Positions 1-12,628 of a DNA stretch of 64,000 bases are shown in pieces. Source of the DNA: Gorsachius magnificus (taxonomy: Eukaryota; Chordata; Aves; Pelecaniformes; Ardeidae). Under the pieces are notes generated by a model. The model did not search any database, was not told the DNA's origin, and saw nothing but the letters and a program-made list of their open reading frames with translations. A program made the position numbers and the translations under genes. The stretch spans positions 39,020,507 to 39,084,506 of the forward strand of contig CM067086.1 of assembly GCA_034008185.1 (NCBI GenBank), read 5' to 3'. Numbering within the stretch: the stretch's first letter is position 1; each line of letters begins with the position of its first letter.

Positions 1-1781
1 AAAGTAGGGGGAAAGACACTTAACAGGATGGTCCTGATACACAGTCATCACACCTCCTCAGCAAAAGTATAAAATAATTAAATAATTTATTTTGTTGGGA
101 CCAAGCCTATGGCAAAAGTGCTTTGCATTAGCATTTTGTATCTCTCTAATGCAGGTCTTAAAGAATTCAACTTTCTAAGACTTTTGTTAAATTCAATATC
201 CTAATATGGATATAAAGTCAAACGAAGAATTTACCATTAGTCTAACTAAAAATTCTTAAAATATAAATAAAATGCAACAAAAACCTATTAATATCAGTCC
301 AGTTATAAGGATAGTAACACACTTCAAATACAAAGCAAACCAATCAACGGTACTACAGTTAAAAGTTGTAGTCCAGCAAAATCTCCCATTGTATACCTCT
401 TTTTTTCTGGTGTTATCTCCACCCTTCCACTGCTTCTTTGGTCTTAAGGTCCACAGATTTGGTCAGGTGGGAAAAGGTTTGGAAAGGTGGCAGAACCCTG
501 AGGTCTTCAGCAGGAGGAGTGTGATGTTAATGACAAGGCACAGGACGTTGCCATTGAGAGTTTTCCCTTCCTCCTCACTCCTATGTCCACTTGGACATAT
601 ATTTCTAAGGGTTTTTAATGTATTTTAGATCTTTCTTTTTTTGCTGTTATATAATTTCATGTTACAGCCAACTTTGCTTTATCTGGTGCATTGTACATGT
701 TAGACAATTATTATTCATCCTTTTTGTTACCCAAAAAATGGACTTGTCCAGGTCCTAAGTTTGTATTTCTTTTAGTAACTGACCGCTGGTGGATATTCAT
801 AGAGTCTCTGTTTATCAGCCTATCTCCACAACTACCAAGTCTCTGATGTCAGCCCAAGCCTCTAGTCCTTTATGTCATAGTTATACTACAGAAATAATTC
901 TCTCTTACAGAGCACAATTAGTTGTTATGCCCACTAGCATCAGAAGTATTAATTATCGGAATTATTCCACACAGTTATACAAAGGCAAATAGAACTGAAG
1001 CAAACTAGGTGACAGCCACCTGGTTACTAAATTATTGTTATAACTAAGCAAGCTAAACCAAAACTCCAGTCAAGCCAAAACAAAGCAAGCCTGACAACCA
1101 CAGGCCTGCTGACGCCTGTGCTGTTCGCTTAATACAGAGCTAGTGTTCTGATAGTATTTACTGGACTACAAGGTTACTTGTTACCCTTTTAAAATTTTTC
1201 CTGCAGGAAGTGGATTTATCACAAGAGTGTAAAAGCATTTCATGCATCCTGTATATCTGAATGTCTGAATTGGATATCTAGATCAACAGAACCCCAGTTC
1301 ATGCAAATGTTTCCAGCTGTAGGCTGGTCCTTCACCATGGTCCAAGCTCCTTCATCTGCTCTCATTACTGTGAGAGCTAGTCCTTGACCTTCCCAAACCA
1401 CTCAGAACCACTATATTCACTGTTGAAGGGAATATTGGTCATGAGTTGCAAAAAACTTATCTGATAGATTTTTCAGAGGTCTCCTTTCCATTGGCAAATG
1501 CTAGGTAGAAGACAAAACCCCTGACTAGTGCTTGGCCAATTTTGCTTCTTCAAGGAAAATCCCATTTTGATCTGGGATCTTGAAATACTGGCAACAGAAT
1601 GCTTCTCACCGTATGGGCACCTGCCTGTACAATATCCTTACATGCTTCCTGCAGTCTTGAGATTAAAAAGTAGAAAACAGTTTTACCTATTTCTGCTTCC
1701 CTGAGGAAAGAGCAGATTTTCTACTCTGTAGACTATAAGGAAGGGATCTGGGATTTTGACTTTCAGCTTAAATTTAGACAG

Positions 1782-1800
1782 GTTAAACCCTCGGTTTAAC
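1782..1800. repeat. perfect 8-bp inverted repeat (small hairpin)
   Basis: GTTAAACC at 1,782-1,789 is followed after three bases (CTC) by its exact reverse complement GGTTTAAC at 1,793-1,800. The arms are too short to be a transposon end. They could form a tiny stem-loop or be a paired protein-binding site. The function is unknown. Confidence 0.5.
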
Positions 1801-3931
1801 AATACAATGTGAACAAGCCACAGTATAGGCCAGAAAAAAAAAATATATATAAGTTCTGCAAATGCTCTGCTGAGGAGCGCTGTCTCCTGGGAACTAGCAG
1901 AATCTCACTGCTTTATAAATTTATGAAGTGAGCTTGTAAGAATATTTGGGAAGTGCATGCAATCAGTTGAATCCTGCTTAGGTAAAGATCTGGGCAGAAT
2001 GTCCTGCAACTAACAGGGCTTTTCCATTACTAACAACATTTTCAAGTGATGACAAGAGAAACTTGCAGAATCAGAAATTCAATAACCTCCTCCATATGTC
2101 TGAACAGAAAAGAACTAGAACCAGAAGGAAATTAAAATTCATAGTGTTTCCTGTCTTTACTTCAATATTTGCAACCAGAAAAAGGCATTACAAAACAGGG
2201 TACAAAACTTTTCCTACAGGCTGTTCTTGACATCTAGAAAGTTTACATGAAATATGCAGGATGAGCCAAAAGACTGCAGATCGGTAAGTTCAAGGCAGAT
2301 GCTAACTTAAGTGTGGCAGCCATGTATTACCATATTGAGCCTTTTTGCAGAAATCTCTACATGCAGCAGGTTCATTAAGGGCAAATGGTGGAATGAATAT
2401 GGGTCTATAAGAAACGCTAATAAAAGTAGTGGTGGAGGCTGGGGCTATCAGCCAGGATGGCATACATTGTACTAGACAGATAAGGTACAAAACCATGAAA
2501 AAATAATGGATTTCCCAATAGCACAAAAACACTTAGCTGTAGCCTTTTTAATACAGTGCCAAATAAACAATGAATTTTAGTTAGTCAGTACAGGGACTTC
2601 TCGCTTCCCTTTAAAATTTAGACTAACAAGTGGAACAGTGTACTTTTAATAATCAATAACAGATTAATACATTGCCTCATTGTTGAGATAGTCTGGGTGT
2701 GTTTAGCAGAGTTGTCTGGTTTGTAAGATACCAATAAAATATTATCACATATATTCCTAACCTTGAATCACATCTTAAAAATACATTGAGAATTATCCAC
2801 AAATAATCACACTTTACATTTTCATTAAAAAGGTTGGACTTCAGACAGTAGCTTCTGATTCACCTACCCTCAGTCATACACAAACACGCACATACCTTAT
2901 GTATTCATAACAAAGGTATATCTTAAGGAAAATATGCATGCAGCTATTCTTCATAAAAAGATACTTAATATATATAATATTAAAGGCATTCTAACACTTT
3001 ATCAAAAGCCATGATTTAAGGCTACTTATTAAAAAATAAAATAGAAAATAAATGTCACTATTGTGTTCAAAACCCTTTATTTGATCTAAGGATCATGCCA
3101 ACATTCTAATTAAACAGTTTTGAAGCTGCTAATAATATCTCATTAAAATGATGCTATAAAAGATGAGTCTGCTGGGGATTAAGATACAGTTGGATTATGT
3201 ATAATCACATTTTTCTGTTTGTTTGCCAAGGCTTTAGAAAAGATTTTGTAGTGTTCATGAAGCAGGAAAACAAGTTTCTGTACTTGACGTTAAACAGATG
3301 TCATTGTTTTGTAACAGCACAAAAAGTTCAAGGTAAATCTTTCACAGTGATCACTTCCTTGATAACACTGATAAAAAAATCTTACTATATCTAAGAAAAA
3401 TTGGTAACATTTTCAAAGCACTTAATGTTATCAGAATCCTTGGGTTTTGCTCTGCTGTCTTGGAAGCAATCAATTCTCACAATTTCCTCAACTGAGATTT
3501 CTGGAAGATCATTAACAAGTTTAAATTCAAATTAAACAAGACTATTTCCTTTTAAAAAATCTCAGTAAAGCAAAGCACATGAGTTGGTTTCCATCTCATT
3601 CTACCCTTATTCTGAAATTTCAGGGCCTACTTCGGGTACACAGTGTTCAGCTGTGTCAGTATATATATGGAATATGGGTTTACTCATTACAAAGCCAATA
3701 AAACTACATCAATTTGGATAATCTTCGGATATACCTCAACATAATCCACAAATAAAGACTCAACTGATAAAAAATATTGGCTATTCATGACAATTTTTGT
3801 GGGTTTTTAAAAATACTGCAAGTTTGGTATGTATTTTTTTCTAAGCTGAATTTCAAAAAAGACCCAGTCCTTTCCAGGCGAGTCACAAGTGAGTAACAGA
3901 GTATACATGTTTTAATATAACAGGTTTTTCC

Positions 3932-3949
3932 TTTTTTTTTTTTTTTTTT
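3932..3949. repeat. poly-T tract (18 T)
   Basis: This is an uninterrupted run of 18 T. Comparable homopolymer tracts occur at 6,850-6,864 (T), 13,798-13,809 (T), 23,983-23,998 (A), 30,876-30,888 (A), 40,171-40,187 (A), 46,593-46,607 (A) and 54,209-54,223 (A). None is preceded by a recognisable processed pseudogene or SINE body, so they are simple repeats rather than proven retrotransposition tails. Confidence 0.8.
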
Positions 3950-4605
3950 AAGTGCTTATGGGGCAATAGGTGTTAAAATTCCTTCACACATCAGTTAAAT
4001 CACAGGTGATTAAAGAGAGCACAGGTCTATTACACAAGCTGGAGAGAGCATTCGATGTCTGTCGCCTTTCTTATAAGGCACCAGAAATGCCCTTCAAAAA
4101 TCAGTACATTCTCAGGCTGACAATTGGCTGAAACGGTTCTTAAAACTGGAAAGAAATGCTTTATTTCACAGCAGAGGGGATGTAAATCCTAGTGGCTTGA
4201 ACTTTTAACCAGTTCCTTTTAATAACCTCCTTCACTGTTCTCTGGATGGTTTTTAAATGAACTGAGAAAAATAATGTCAGCCTCAGCCCTTAAATTAGAG
4301 CTGTGGTTTAAGAATTGTTTTCCTTTAGCACTGAAATACAGTCTACCTAATTACTGTCATCACTGTGCTTTTTGCTTTAAAAGAAAATATTGACCCTTCC
4401 TGCAGCCGACGCTGGGAGAACTTGGGCGCCTGTAGCGGCAGCTCTGCAGCGCCTGGCATTCAAAGAAACACAGGTTACAATTCACCAAGAGGGAAAAAAG
4501 AGAGAGCAAAATTAAACATGAAGAGCAGAGATCTGCCCCAAGTCTTGACAATGCTGTATTCACACTGTGATGTGGGAGACCCAGCCACAGGTGACGGAAG
4601 CTAAC

Positions 4606-4746
4606 CTTGGTCCCCGACAGTAGCTGGTTTATAACAGGGGTGATGTCCTCAATCTCTGAGGAAGGGATTTGTGTGGCATCACTCACAAGCACTCTCTGGG
4701 TGCAAGTGTACAGTACTACTCTTGTCTTAAAGAAAACTAAAAACTC
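4606..4746 (-). other. candidate internal exon, minus strand (opposite-strand reading also possible)
   Basis: On the minus strand a pyrimidine-rich acceptor (ACCTTTGCAG) precedes a 141-base block open in one frame (47 codons), which ends in ACCAAG before GTTAGC, a usable but weak donor. The predicted peptide is helix-compatible and includes the stretch SSEIEDITPVINQLL. This reminds me only loosely of the helical part of adhesion-GPCR GAIN domains, and I cannot assign a family. The same block also has plausible signals on the plus strand: acceptor TCCCCGACAG ending at 4,620, an open 134-base block 4,621-4,754, and a strong donor AAAG/GTAAGA. The open frame also runs past both ends, so it could be a chance reading frame. 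No neighbouring exon that would decide the strand was identified. Confidence 0.22.
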
Positions 4747-5840
4747 CTGCAAAGGTAAGACTAGCTTGAACAATCCAGTTAAATGGATGTAAGAGTAGGA
4801 AGCAGGATTAAATAAGAGAGGGCAGCAGCTCAGAATGCCGTGGTCAGGAAATGGGTGATGCTAAGGAGATCAGTGAAATGCTCCATGCTTTGAAAAGAGA
4901 CTTGCCCAGCTACCCCTTCCAAACTCCTCCTATTGCCAGAAACATCACTGTCAGAAAAAAATGAGACAGCAATACTTACAAATGTGCTTCTCTGTTTCAT
5001 TTCTTTTAATGTTGCCTATGCTCTGCTGGAGGCTTTTTCTAAACCAAGTTCACAGAGGGGAAAAACATACAGATATTAATTTAACTGAGCAATTCTCACA
5101 TCTTCTTCCTTCCAAAACAGAGAAGTTTTAGGCACTTCATTAGAGGAAAAGATCTTTCTGTGCCACTAATCCCCCAATTTTTTAGGTGACTACTTGTTAC
5201 TTTGTGGTGGCCTCTTAGCCACTGGAGTACCTGCAGAAAATAAATTTTAAAAGCCTAATAGTGAGAATATTAACAGATTTAGTTATCCAGTGATAAATTC
5301 ATATATTTAAAGGGGAAACTGATTCTCAAAATTTTACTTATTCCATAAAGTACTTGTGGGTTTGAATGTTTCACAAAAGTAGGATAAACAGGTACAAATG
5401 ATAGAAGGCTTTGGAAGTAGTGCTACCGAAGATATTCTCGCTCATGTTTGCTGTTTTTACATCAGATCAGTTCTTTTGTTCACACCCTAACCGGCAAATA
5501 TCCATACAGTCACAAAGACAAGATGATCCACACTATGGGAACAGGAATGGGCAGCAGAATACAGGGGAACATAGTCTTAAGCTAATATTAATGCTGATGG
5601 GTTTGTGTAATGAAAATCCACAAAGCAGTCATGAAACCTAGAGGACAATTTACAACAGCTTCTTCATCTAATGTAAATCACCCTGGCCTCAGAGTCACCA
5701 AAGGTTTCAAATTATTTCGCGCCAGATGTTAAGCCCATAGAGCTTATTCTGATATATAAACTAAGAAAGTTTATTTTGAGATCTTACTGTGATAGAGCCC
5801 AATTCTGACAGAGGGTGGGAAAACACCGCTGGACTGAGAG

Positions 5841-5865
5841 CTTGATCAGCTCTGATCTGATCAAG
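5841..5865. repeat. perfect 9-bp inverted repeat
   Basis: CTTGATCAG at 5,841-5,849 and its exact reverse complement CTGATCAAG at 5,857-5,865 flank a 7-base spacer. The pairing does not extend outward, so it is not part of a longer terminal inverted repeat. It is a possible stem-loop with no known role. Confidence 0.55.
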
Positions 5866-6651
5866 TTACAGCGCATGGTCAAACACGGGACATACAGAAA
5901 TATCTTTCAGTTAAAACATTCTAAAATAAATTCTTCAATGCCTAATATTTTTAGAGAATTCACATGTAGAAAAACCACTAATCATTTTTAGCCATTTTGA
6001 TGATGGTAGAAACCAAGAGTAGCTCCATTATTAATTACCATACAAACCCTAGGTCAAAATAAGGCGCAAAGCTATCCTTTCTGTTCCATGTCTATTCTTG
6101 TTTTTCATATTTACCCTAGAATTCAATGTGTATTAATGCTGGGGTTTTAAGATTAAGACAAGATTTTCTTTTAAAAAAATTAAAACAAGATAGTCAGACC
6201 TTATATTCAGCTCTTGTCTTCTTTTCAATCTCAGAACCTCTAACCCATTTTTACTATCTTCATTGGTTATGCATGCTTTACTTCAGGACAGGCTTTAATT
6301 AAATACTCACAATATTTGCTGTAAAAACATTCCATAATTTCTGTGGTGGCTAAAATAAGATCATAGTCATCCAACCTGTACTTCAGTGAAATGTTTAATT
6401 ATCTCTCTACAAAACAGGTGAAATCATAAAACATACCTTCTAAAGGAGATAACGAGCTTTAATTCAGGATGTTTACAACCAAGGGGAATCATATTAACTG
6501 CAGATGTTAATTTACCATAACAAGACAGGTCTACTGCTAACTACTCCTTCTTTTAAAAAGAAAAACATTTGAAATAATTATTTTAACTGCAGGTGTTGGT
6601 AATGGCTCAGCAGGAACAAAAGTATTTAAAACCCATCCTGTCTTTCGGCTG

Positions 6652-6691
6652 TGTTTACAACCACAGCTTTATTCATCTTAACAATAGATAA
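6652..6691. promoter_or_regulatory. cluster of FOX, RUNX, SOX and GATA-like motifs
   Basis: Within 40 bases there is a forkhead core TGTTTAC (6,652-6,658), a directly abutting RUNX core AACCACA (6,659-6,665), a SOX-type AACAATAG (6,680-6,687) and a GATA core AGATAA (6,686-6,691). Each motif is short and common by chance in AT-rich DNA. The dense, abutting arrangement is what makes it a weak enhancer candidate. Confidence 0.2.
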
Positions 6692-8410
6692 AACATTGCT
6701 AAAAGCAGCTTGTTTAAGTACTTGTCAACAGCAGAAAAGCATCATTTGGGGGCCACAATCCTACAGTGTGTTTATTATTCTGACTCAAAAGCCTTTCAAA
6801 TGTTCTGATTGAAATGACCATAGCCAAAACCTATGGGCAGAGAGAAACCTTTTTTTTTTTTTTTATTCCATTTCTAGCTCTTTATATTATTCACTCATTT
6901 ACACTGTGTTATGAAACTAAAAATTACAAATTCTAATTCACTGATTTTTATACTGGGATTTGGGTTCGGTTTCATTCTGGCTAACATGAAAATGAGTTTG
7001 GTAGTCTTGTGCTTCTCCCATGAATGTTAGCTAAAAATGCACAGAACTACTCAATCCAGTTCATAACAACTGAAAGTTTCTTCTGAGGAGAGACAAAGAA
7101 CTTTTTTTTCAGTTTGCAATTACTATCAGAAGAACAATATGAACCTTTAATAATGTTCTTAAAATGTTATACTGTAGAATATTTACTATTGGTAATGTAA
7201 AGATTAATTGTGATATGAAACAAAATTTTTAATTTGGAAGGTGTTTTCTAATCAGAAAATTTATTTCTGTATAATTTCATATCCTCATGCCAACCAAAGT
7301 AGCAATCTATCGCTACTTAACCATTACATCTCAATGATGAAAGGATGCTTATAAATCTAAATTCAAATTATTAGGAAGATTAGAAAATGTACTGTCAATA
7401 TTAGTTGCATATTGCCTTACTTTATCTTCCCAAGAAAATTGATTATTCCTTAAAGTAAGACTCAGGATTCAAGAACCATGTAATAATTATATAAAAGTTT
7501 CAGAGTAAAAGCAATTTTTCTTTATCAGATCACTCTTGATTATGACAGCCTTCAGAAAATTGGGCTGACAATTGCTCATATGTGCATATCCCTCCTGAGA
7601 AGGTATGTAGTTTATCTGAGCATACTATAAACCATGCTAAAAAGTGACCACAATCGGACAAACTGAAATAAAAAATTTTAATGCAACAACTATCAAATTT
7701 TTTCCTGACTTCAATTTACCACAGAATTTCTAGAAAACTGAGGAAATTCTGCCTGGACTAGAAGATAAAAAGACATCCCAAGCCAATTGATTCCAACTGA
7801 TGGTTACACTGTGATGCTGACAGAATTGTACATGTTAAAGACTGGCCTCTGATAACATATTATTTATCAGCTATCAAAAAAAAAGTACAAAAGTATAATC
7901 TCATGCAAAATAATATATTGAAAACTGACAAAAAAATCCATGTGAAAACAGTTTGTTTTTTCAAGCTCTAGTTAAAGAAAGGTGATCTTAGAGGATTTCT
8001 CCCATATACCTTCTTCCCTTTTCTTTGTGTACTTCCACATCCTGGTCTGACTTCTTTATGTGCTCTTTTAGTCCCGAAAAAATACAATAGATCAGAATGG
8101 AATAATTGCTGTAACTTTGAGAACCCAGAGAATTACTTGTTATTTCTAATTCTTCAATGCCAGGTCTGCCACAGTCACACAGCATTTCAAAGTACTTAGC
8201 TCATAATGTATAGAAGCCTACGAGTCTTGTCTAAAGTTTGAGGACTTCCAGTGTTAGGGATGATTCATAGTTAACTTCCTTTGACTGCTCATAGATTTAA
8301 AATTAATTGTTTGATACCTGTAAGCATTCAAATTTCACATGTCAGTTTGGACTTTTGCAGATTAATAGCACACATCATACACAGTAATCTTAATAAGAAA
8401 ATATTTAAAT

Positions 8411-8458
8411 AGTATATAACAGTAATAGTTAACAGTATATAACAGTTAAATAGTAACA
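8411..8458. repeat. imperfect tandem duplication, about 23-bp unit
   Basis: The 13-mer AGTATATAACAGT occurs at 8,411-8,423 and again at 8,434-8,446, giving a period of 23. The bases after each copy (AATAGTTAAC and TAAATAGTAAC) are also similar. It is a simple local duplication. Confidence 0.65.
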
Positions 8459-9861
8459 ACAATGGAATTAAAAATAATGCATTGGCACATGTATTCTTCC
8501 TCACTCATACCTACATAAAATTTATTTCAACTTAGAAAAACAAAATCTAACTTTTCATTATTTATTATATTTATATCCCTAAACCAGCATTTGAAAATCA
8601 AGCCATGTCTTTTCTGCTTCACACCTCATCATCAACAATGACACCAAATTTTGTTTTCATTTGAAAGTCCAAAAGTTAAGCAAATCTGTAGTTTATTTTT
8701 CTGCAGATACTTGGTCTACAGTGAAGACAGTACTAAAGGCATGAAGTACCAAGGAGTACTCAGGAGATATGAGCTGGCAAACAGAATTGGTAAAAATACA
8801 CTCTACTGAGCTATTTTTTGGCAGCAAAAAAAGAAGTAAACCATTCTTTTCTCAAGAAAATACAAAGCCATCACAATACCTGTCTCATTCTCTTTGCATT
8901 TTCTGCCTAAAATCTGACTTTGATCTGTATCTCTTCTATGTTATGCTCCCATTCTTTATTAATACATGCGTGGAAGCAGAAGTAATTTCCAACCCTGGCT
9001 GAACAAAATTCACATTAAAATGAATGCGATATGCTGTGCATTGGGTATGCTTTTGGATTATTATTCTCACAGCTTATTCATATGGCGCAAAGAGAAATTA
9101 ATCAGTTACTAACATTGCTATGGTAGTTGAATCAATAATTTTGCTTGCTTTTCAGGATGTCAAATTTAAACAGAATAAATAAAGATTGTTGGCGTCCACT
9201 GTATTCTGCAGCCCCTGTGGAACCTCCTGTTCTCTCTTTCTTTCATCATTATTGAAAAAGGGTATAATTTCTGCACTGTTTTCACATAGTGTAGGACATT
9301 CATCCCCCCTTCAGTGGTCCTGGGTGTACTGTTCCATTTGCCTAATTCAACTCATTGATCGCTTTGGGGAAAAGTGGAATGATACAGTAATCAGAATCTC
9401 TGCTACCTCCTGCTAACCTGGATGCATTCCTAAATAGCTCCCATTATGGACTTCAGTCACATCTTGCATCCCCAGTGCCGATAGCCTAGTCTCTTAACAG
9501 GTGGACACATCTGTTCTACTCTGCCAAATTCAGCTTACGGTGATTGTGCTTTGAAATATTTGCATAGTTTGTTCCAAATACTATGCACATCTGTTCAGAC
9601 CTAATATTACCTTGAAGTTATGGTTTAGTTAAATAAAAAGAGGCATTTGTAAATTTTTCAATGGTTGTAAAAATATACATTATAAAACATCCTTAGAATA
9701 TTTTAAAAGACTTTCAAATTTCATGACCTTTGGTTTTGTTACAGCCACTGATTAGGTTATCTTCTTTATTTTAAGAAACTAGTAAATACAGATAGAAATA
9801 ATAACTGACAAATACTCATCTAACAAACAGAAAAACCACTCAATGTATGAGAAGATTCATC

Positions 9862-10030
9862 CTGGTTGTGGTTTAGCTGCAGCCAGGACCTAAGCACCAC
9901 ACAACCACTTGCTCACCCTCCCCACCCCTGGTAGGATGGGGGAGAGAATCAGAAGGGCAAAAGTAAGAAAACTGGTGGTATGAGATAAGAACAGTTTAAT
10001 AATTGAAATAATAATAATAAATAATAATAA
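9862..10030 (-). mobile_element. avian endogenous-retrovirus LTR fragment (3' end of LTR, minus strand)
   Basis: The block begins with a GTGGTTTAGCTGCAGCC-like end, runs through a CACCACACAACC / CTCACCCTCCCCACCCC segment and a GGGGGAGAGAATC segment, and finishes in an AAT-rich tail. I recognise this layout from a solo LTR very common in many bird genomes, present here in reverse orientation and truncated after about 170 bases. No internal retroviral genes or second LTR adjoin it. The family name is not certain from memory. It is a decayed non-coding fragment. Confidence 0.55.
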
Positions 10031-12597
10031 AATTTTTTTAAAGGCAAACAAGGTCTCAGAATTTCTTTGTTTTGATTTACAGCAAAATCACAGTCTTGGA
10101 ACAAGTATTTTTCATGGACCATGAGAACTGACTCCTATCAAGGTCAATATCCAGAAAGGATGGATTTTATTTATAGTGTAGTAAAGCAACATTCAGTGCT
10201 CTCTCAAATTCTGAGAAGTGATATAAAGTAGAATTCCAGCTACAATTTTTACTTTTTTTTAAGGTAAATAGAAATCCTGGGGGGCTGAGGGGAGAGAAAA
10301 GAGAGGTTGATGTGACTCATTTCCTTTTTTTACTAGATTTGAGAATCTTTTGGTTTGTATTTTTGCCAAAACCATTATGTTTCCTCACAAAGTTTTGGTA
10401 TTCAAAACACTTCAGCCCTCTAAATCTGAAGCCTATTTAGAAGGGCTTGTATATCTTCAACAGTTTCCTATAGAACTCCAGAAGCTAACAATTGCTTCCC
10501 ACAGGTAGCTAGACAACTAGCTTAAAATCTTCTATAGCATTCTCTTCAAGCCACCTGGACTTTCATCTGCTACTTCAGCCAAGTTAATCCATTACACTAT
10601 CTACGTTAAAGACATACATTCCAGAATTATAATTTTTGAGTGAAAAAATAGAGCCAGATGGATGCCTGCATGCATAGAAGGAACCATGGCCAGGCTGCCA
10701 TATTAGCACAAGAGCCCCTAGAAAGTTCTCTGGCTGAACCAGCTGGCTCCAGGTGGCTGCAAAGGTGTGCCTGACTTCCTCACAATCAGACAGTTCCACA
10801 CACCAGTGCAAGGATTGTAGTCTTACACCCAGGCAGCCATTTCCTCCCATGTTGTAGTTTTGGTTGCCTAAAACCCCTCCTCAACCTCAAAATGAAAATT
10901 CCATGCACTTGTATACATATAATGTAAGGAAATTACAATAAACTGTTACAACGCATTTCATTAGCTATTGCATGAAGAAAACAAAAACACACCCTTTAAA
11001 AAACAAAGCTTTTCAAAAATGAAATCACATAAACCCAACATTCTGAAGAAGGAACTCTCTAAGAAGAAAAAAAATATATAACCTATGGATCAGACACTTT
11101 TCATTCTAGGCCTGAAAAGATGTATTTAAAGCATGCTCTATTACAAATGAAAACGAAATCTAACAGAAAGATTCTCCCAAAGTCCCAATCTCATTTTCCC
11201 CACATGCATTTCTACTTAGAAATACAGAAAAGTACATGTTAATAATCATGACTGGAGATAGTTACAGGAGCATTCACGTATTCTAGATTTGTCCTCGATG
11301 TCTGTCAGTATGTCATATATGAATGAATCACTACAAGATTACTTGAGAAAGTACTTGAGGAATATGACATAAAAGAAAATTTAGCATGTATTTAATGTAC
11401 TACTTTTAGTACAGAGCATATGTTGGGTTTACATACATTACACATACATAATTATATACATTAACTTACAATACACTAAATATTATACTTACATCCCTGA
11501 TTTCTTTGACTAGGTGGAAACATATCTTTAACATGCAAAATATTTTTTTAAAGGTCCAAAATTCCCAAGGTCCCAATATTGCATTGCAAAGCAAACAAAG
11601 AAATCAGGTTTCAGACAAGGATTTTATCTTCCATGAAAAGTATTTCCAATTACTGTTTTAAGACATCACTTAAAATTTGAGCTGTGAAAATCCAGGGCAC
11701 ATTCACTATCACAGACCATTATTTGACAGTGAAATATATCACTCCTATCTAATTCATATCTTTAATTTTCTGAAAAACTAATAAATCTCAAACTGTTCCT
11801 TCATAGTGATAGCATAATTTGTTGATATATAAAAGAAATAAAAATCTTTCTGATTTCAGAAACTGATCTGAATCCTTCTCTCTACATTGTCTATCTGTAT
11901 CCAGGGATTTTCCAATATAAGCTAAACTTGTTCACTCTTCCTGCCAAAATCATGCCAAAGATTAGAGGGTATGTTTCCATAACTAAGATCTAAAAGAAGA
12001 AATGCAGTTAAAATTGGGCTTTCATTCAATTTATAGGGAAAACACAATCTTTTCTCTGTACATATACTCTGTCACACACATACCTGCCATCACAGGTACT
12101 AAATACATTTGGTAAGGGTTAAGTGATTCCTTTACCTTTTAAAAAAATCTTCCCATTTTCTATGGAGACAGAAACTCTGCTGGAACCAATCCACACAGTT
12201 GCATTACTCAAGTTTACCATTGTAGTTTATCACTCTATCTTAATAGCAAAAACACTGAACTCCCACTGCCATCTCTGGCATAGAGTGTGTGACATGTTTC
12301 ATGTCACCAAAAGGTTGTGAAGGTTAGAAGAAAGTCCATGACTTCCCTGTAGGCTCTCCAAAAACCAACAGAAGCCTCCGATTTTCCCATTGCCTTTTGC
12401 CTTGCCTGCCAAGGTCAAATGTCCACTGTGCCTTGAATTCCCAAGAAATGTCTACAGTGGCGTGCAAAGCCTGCACCTCAGCAGCTCTGGAACCACAATG
12501 CTCTTTTCCCACGTGATTTCTTTAACACCTTACTTTGCTATGGGACCTGCTGCAGCCTGAAATACATCAGATAAACCGAGAGAATTAGGTAACTTAC

Positions 12598-12628
12598 CTC
12601 TGCAAAGAGTTTCCTACAAGAATTTTAG
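12598..12628 (-). other. candidate 31-base micro-exon, minus strand
   Basis: On the minus strand the acceptor TTTTTACTTTCAG is followed by 31 bases ending in TTTGCAGAG and then the consensus donor GTAAGT. Both splice signals are good. Two of the three frames contain a stop, so if it is coding it must enter with two bases carried from the previous exon. It is equally compatible with an exon of a non-coding RNA or with chance. Confidence 0.15.

Larger units (their letters stand above)
1..4605. other. AT-rich non-coding DNA, no gene recognised
   Basis: Stop codons are frequent in all frames and the few short open frames show no family motif. Visible structure is limited to a small hairpin at 1,782-1,800, a run of 18 T at 3,932-3,949 and scattered short A/T runs. 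No retroposon end, RNA gene or CpG cluster was seen. It may be intergenic or intronic. Confidence 0.6.
4755..9861. other. AT-rich non-coding DNA
   Basis: No gene or clear mobile element is recognised. The stretch holds a 9-bp-arm hairpin at 5,841-5,865, a cluster of transcription-factor-like motifs at 6,652-6,691, a T15 run at 6,850-6,864 and an imperfect tandem duplication at 8,411-8,458. Short open frames in this interval are not supported by motifs or by composition. Confidence 0.6.

Noticed and set aside
6355..6385. GATCATAGTCATCCAACCTG, similar to a reversed CR1 end
   Set aside because: Match is limited to about 20 bases with no terminal repeat or further CR1 blocks.
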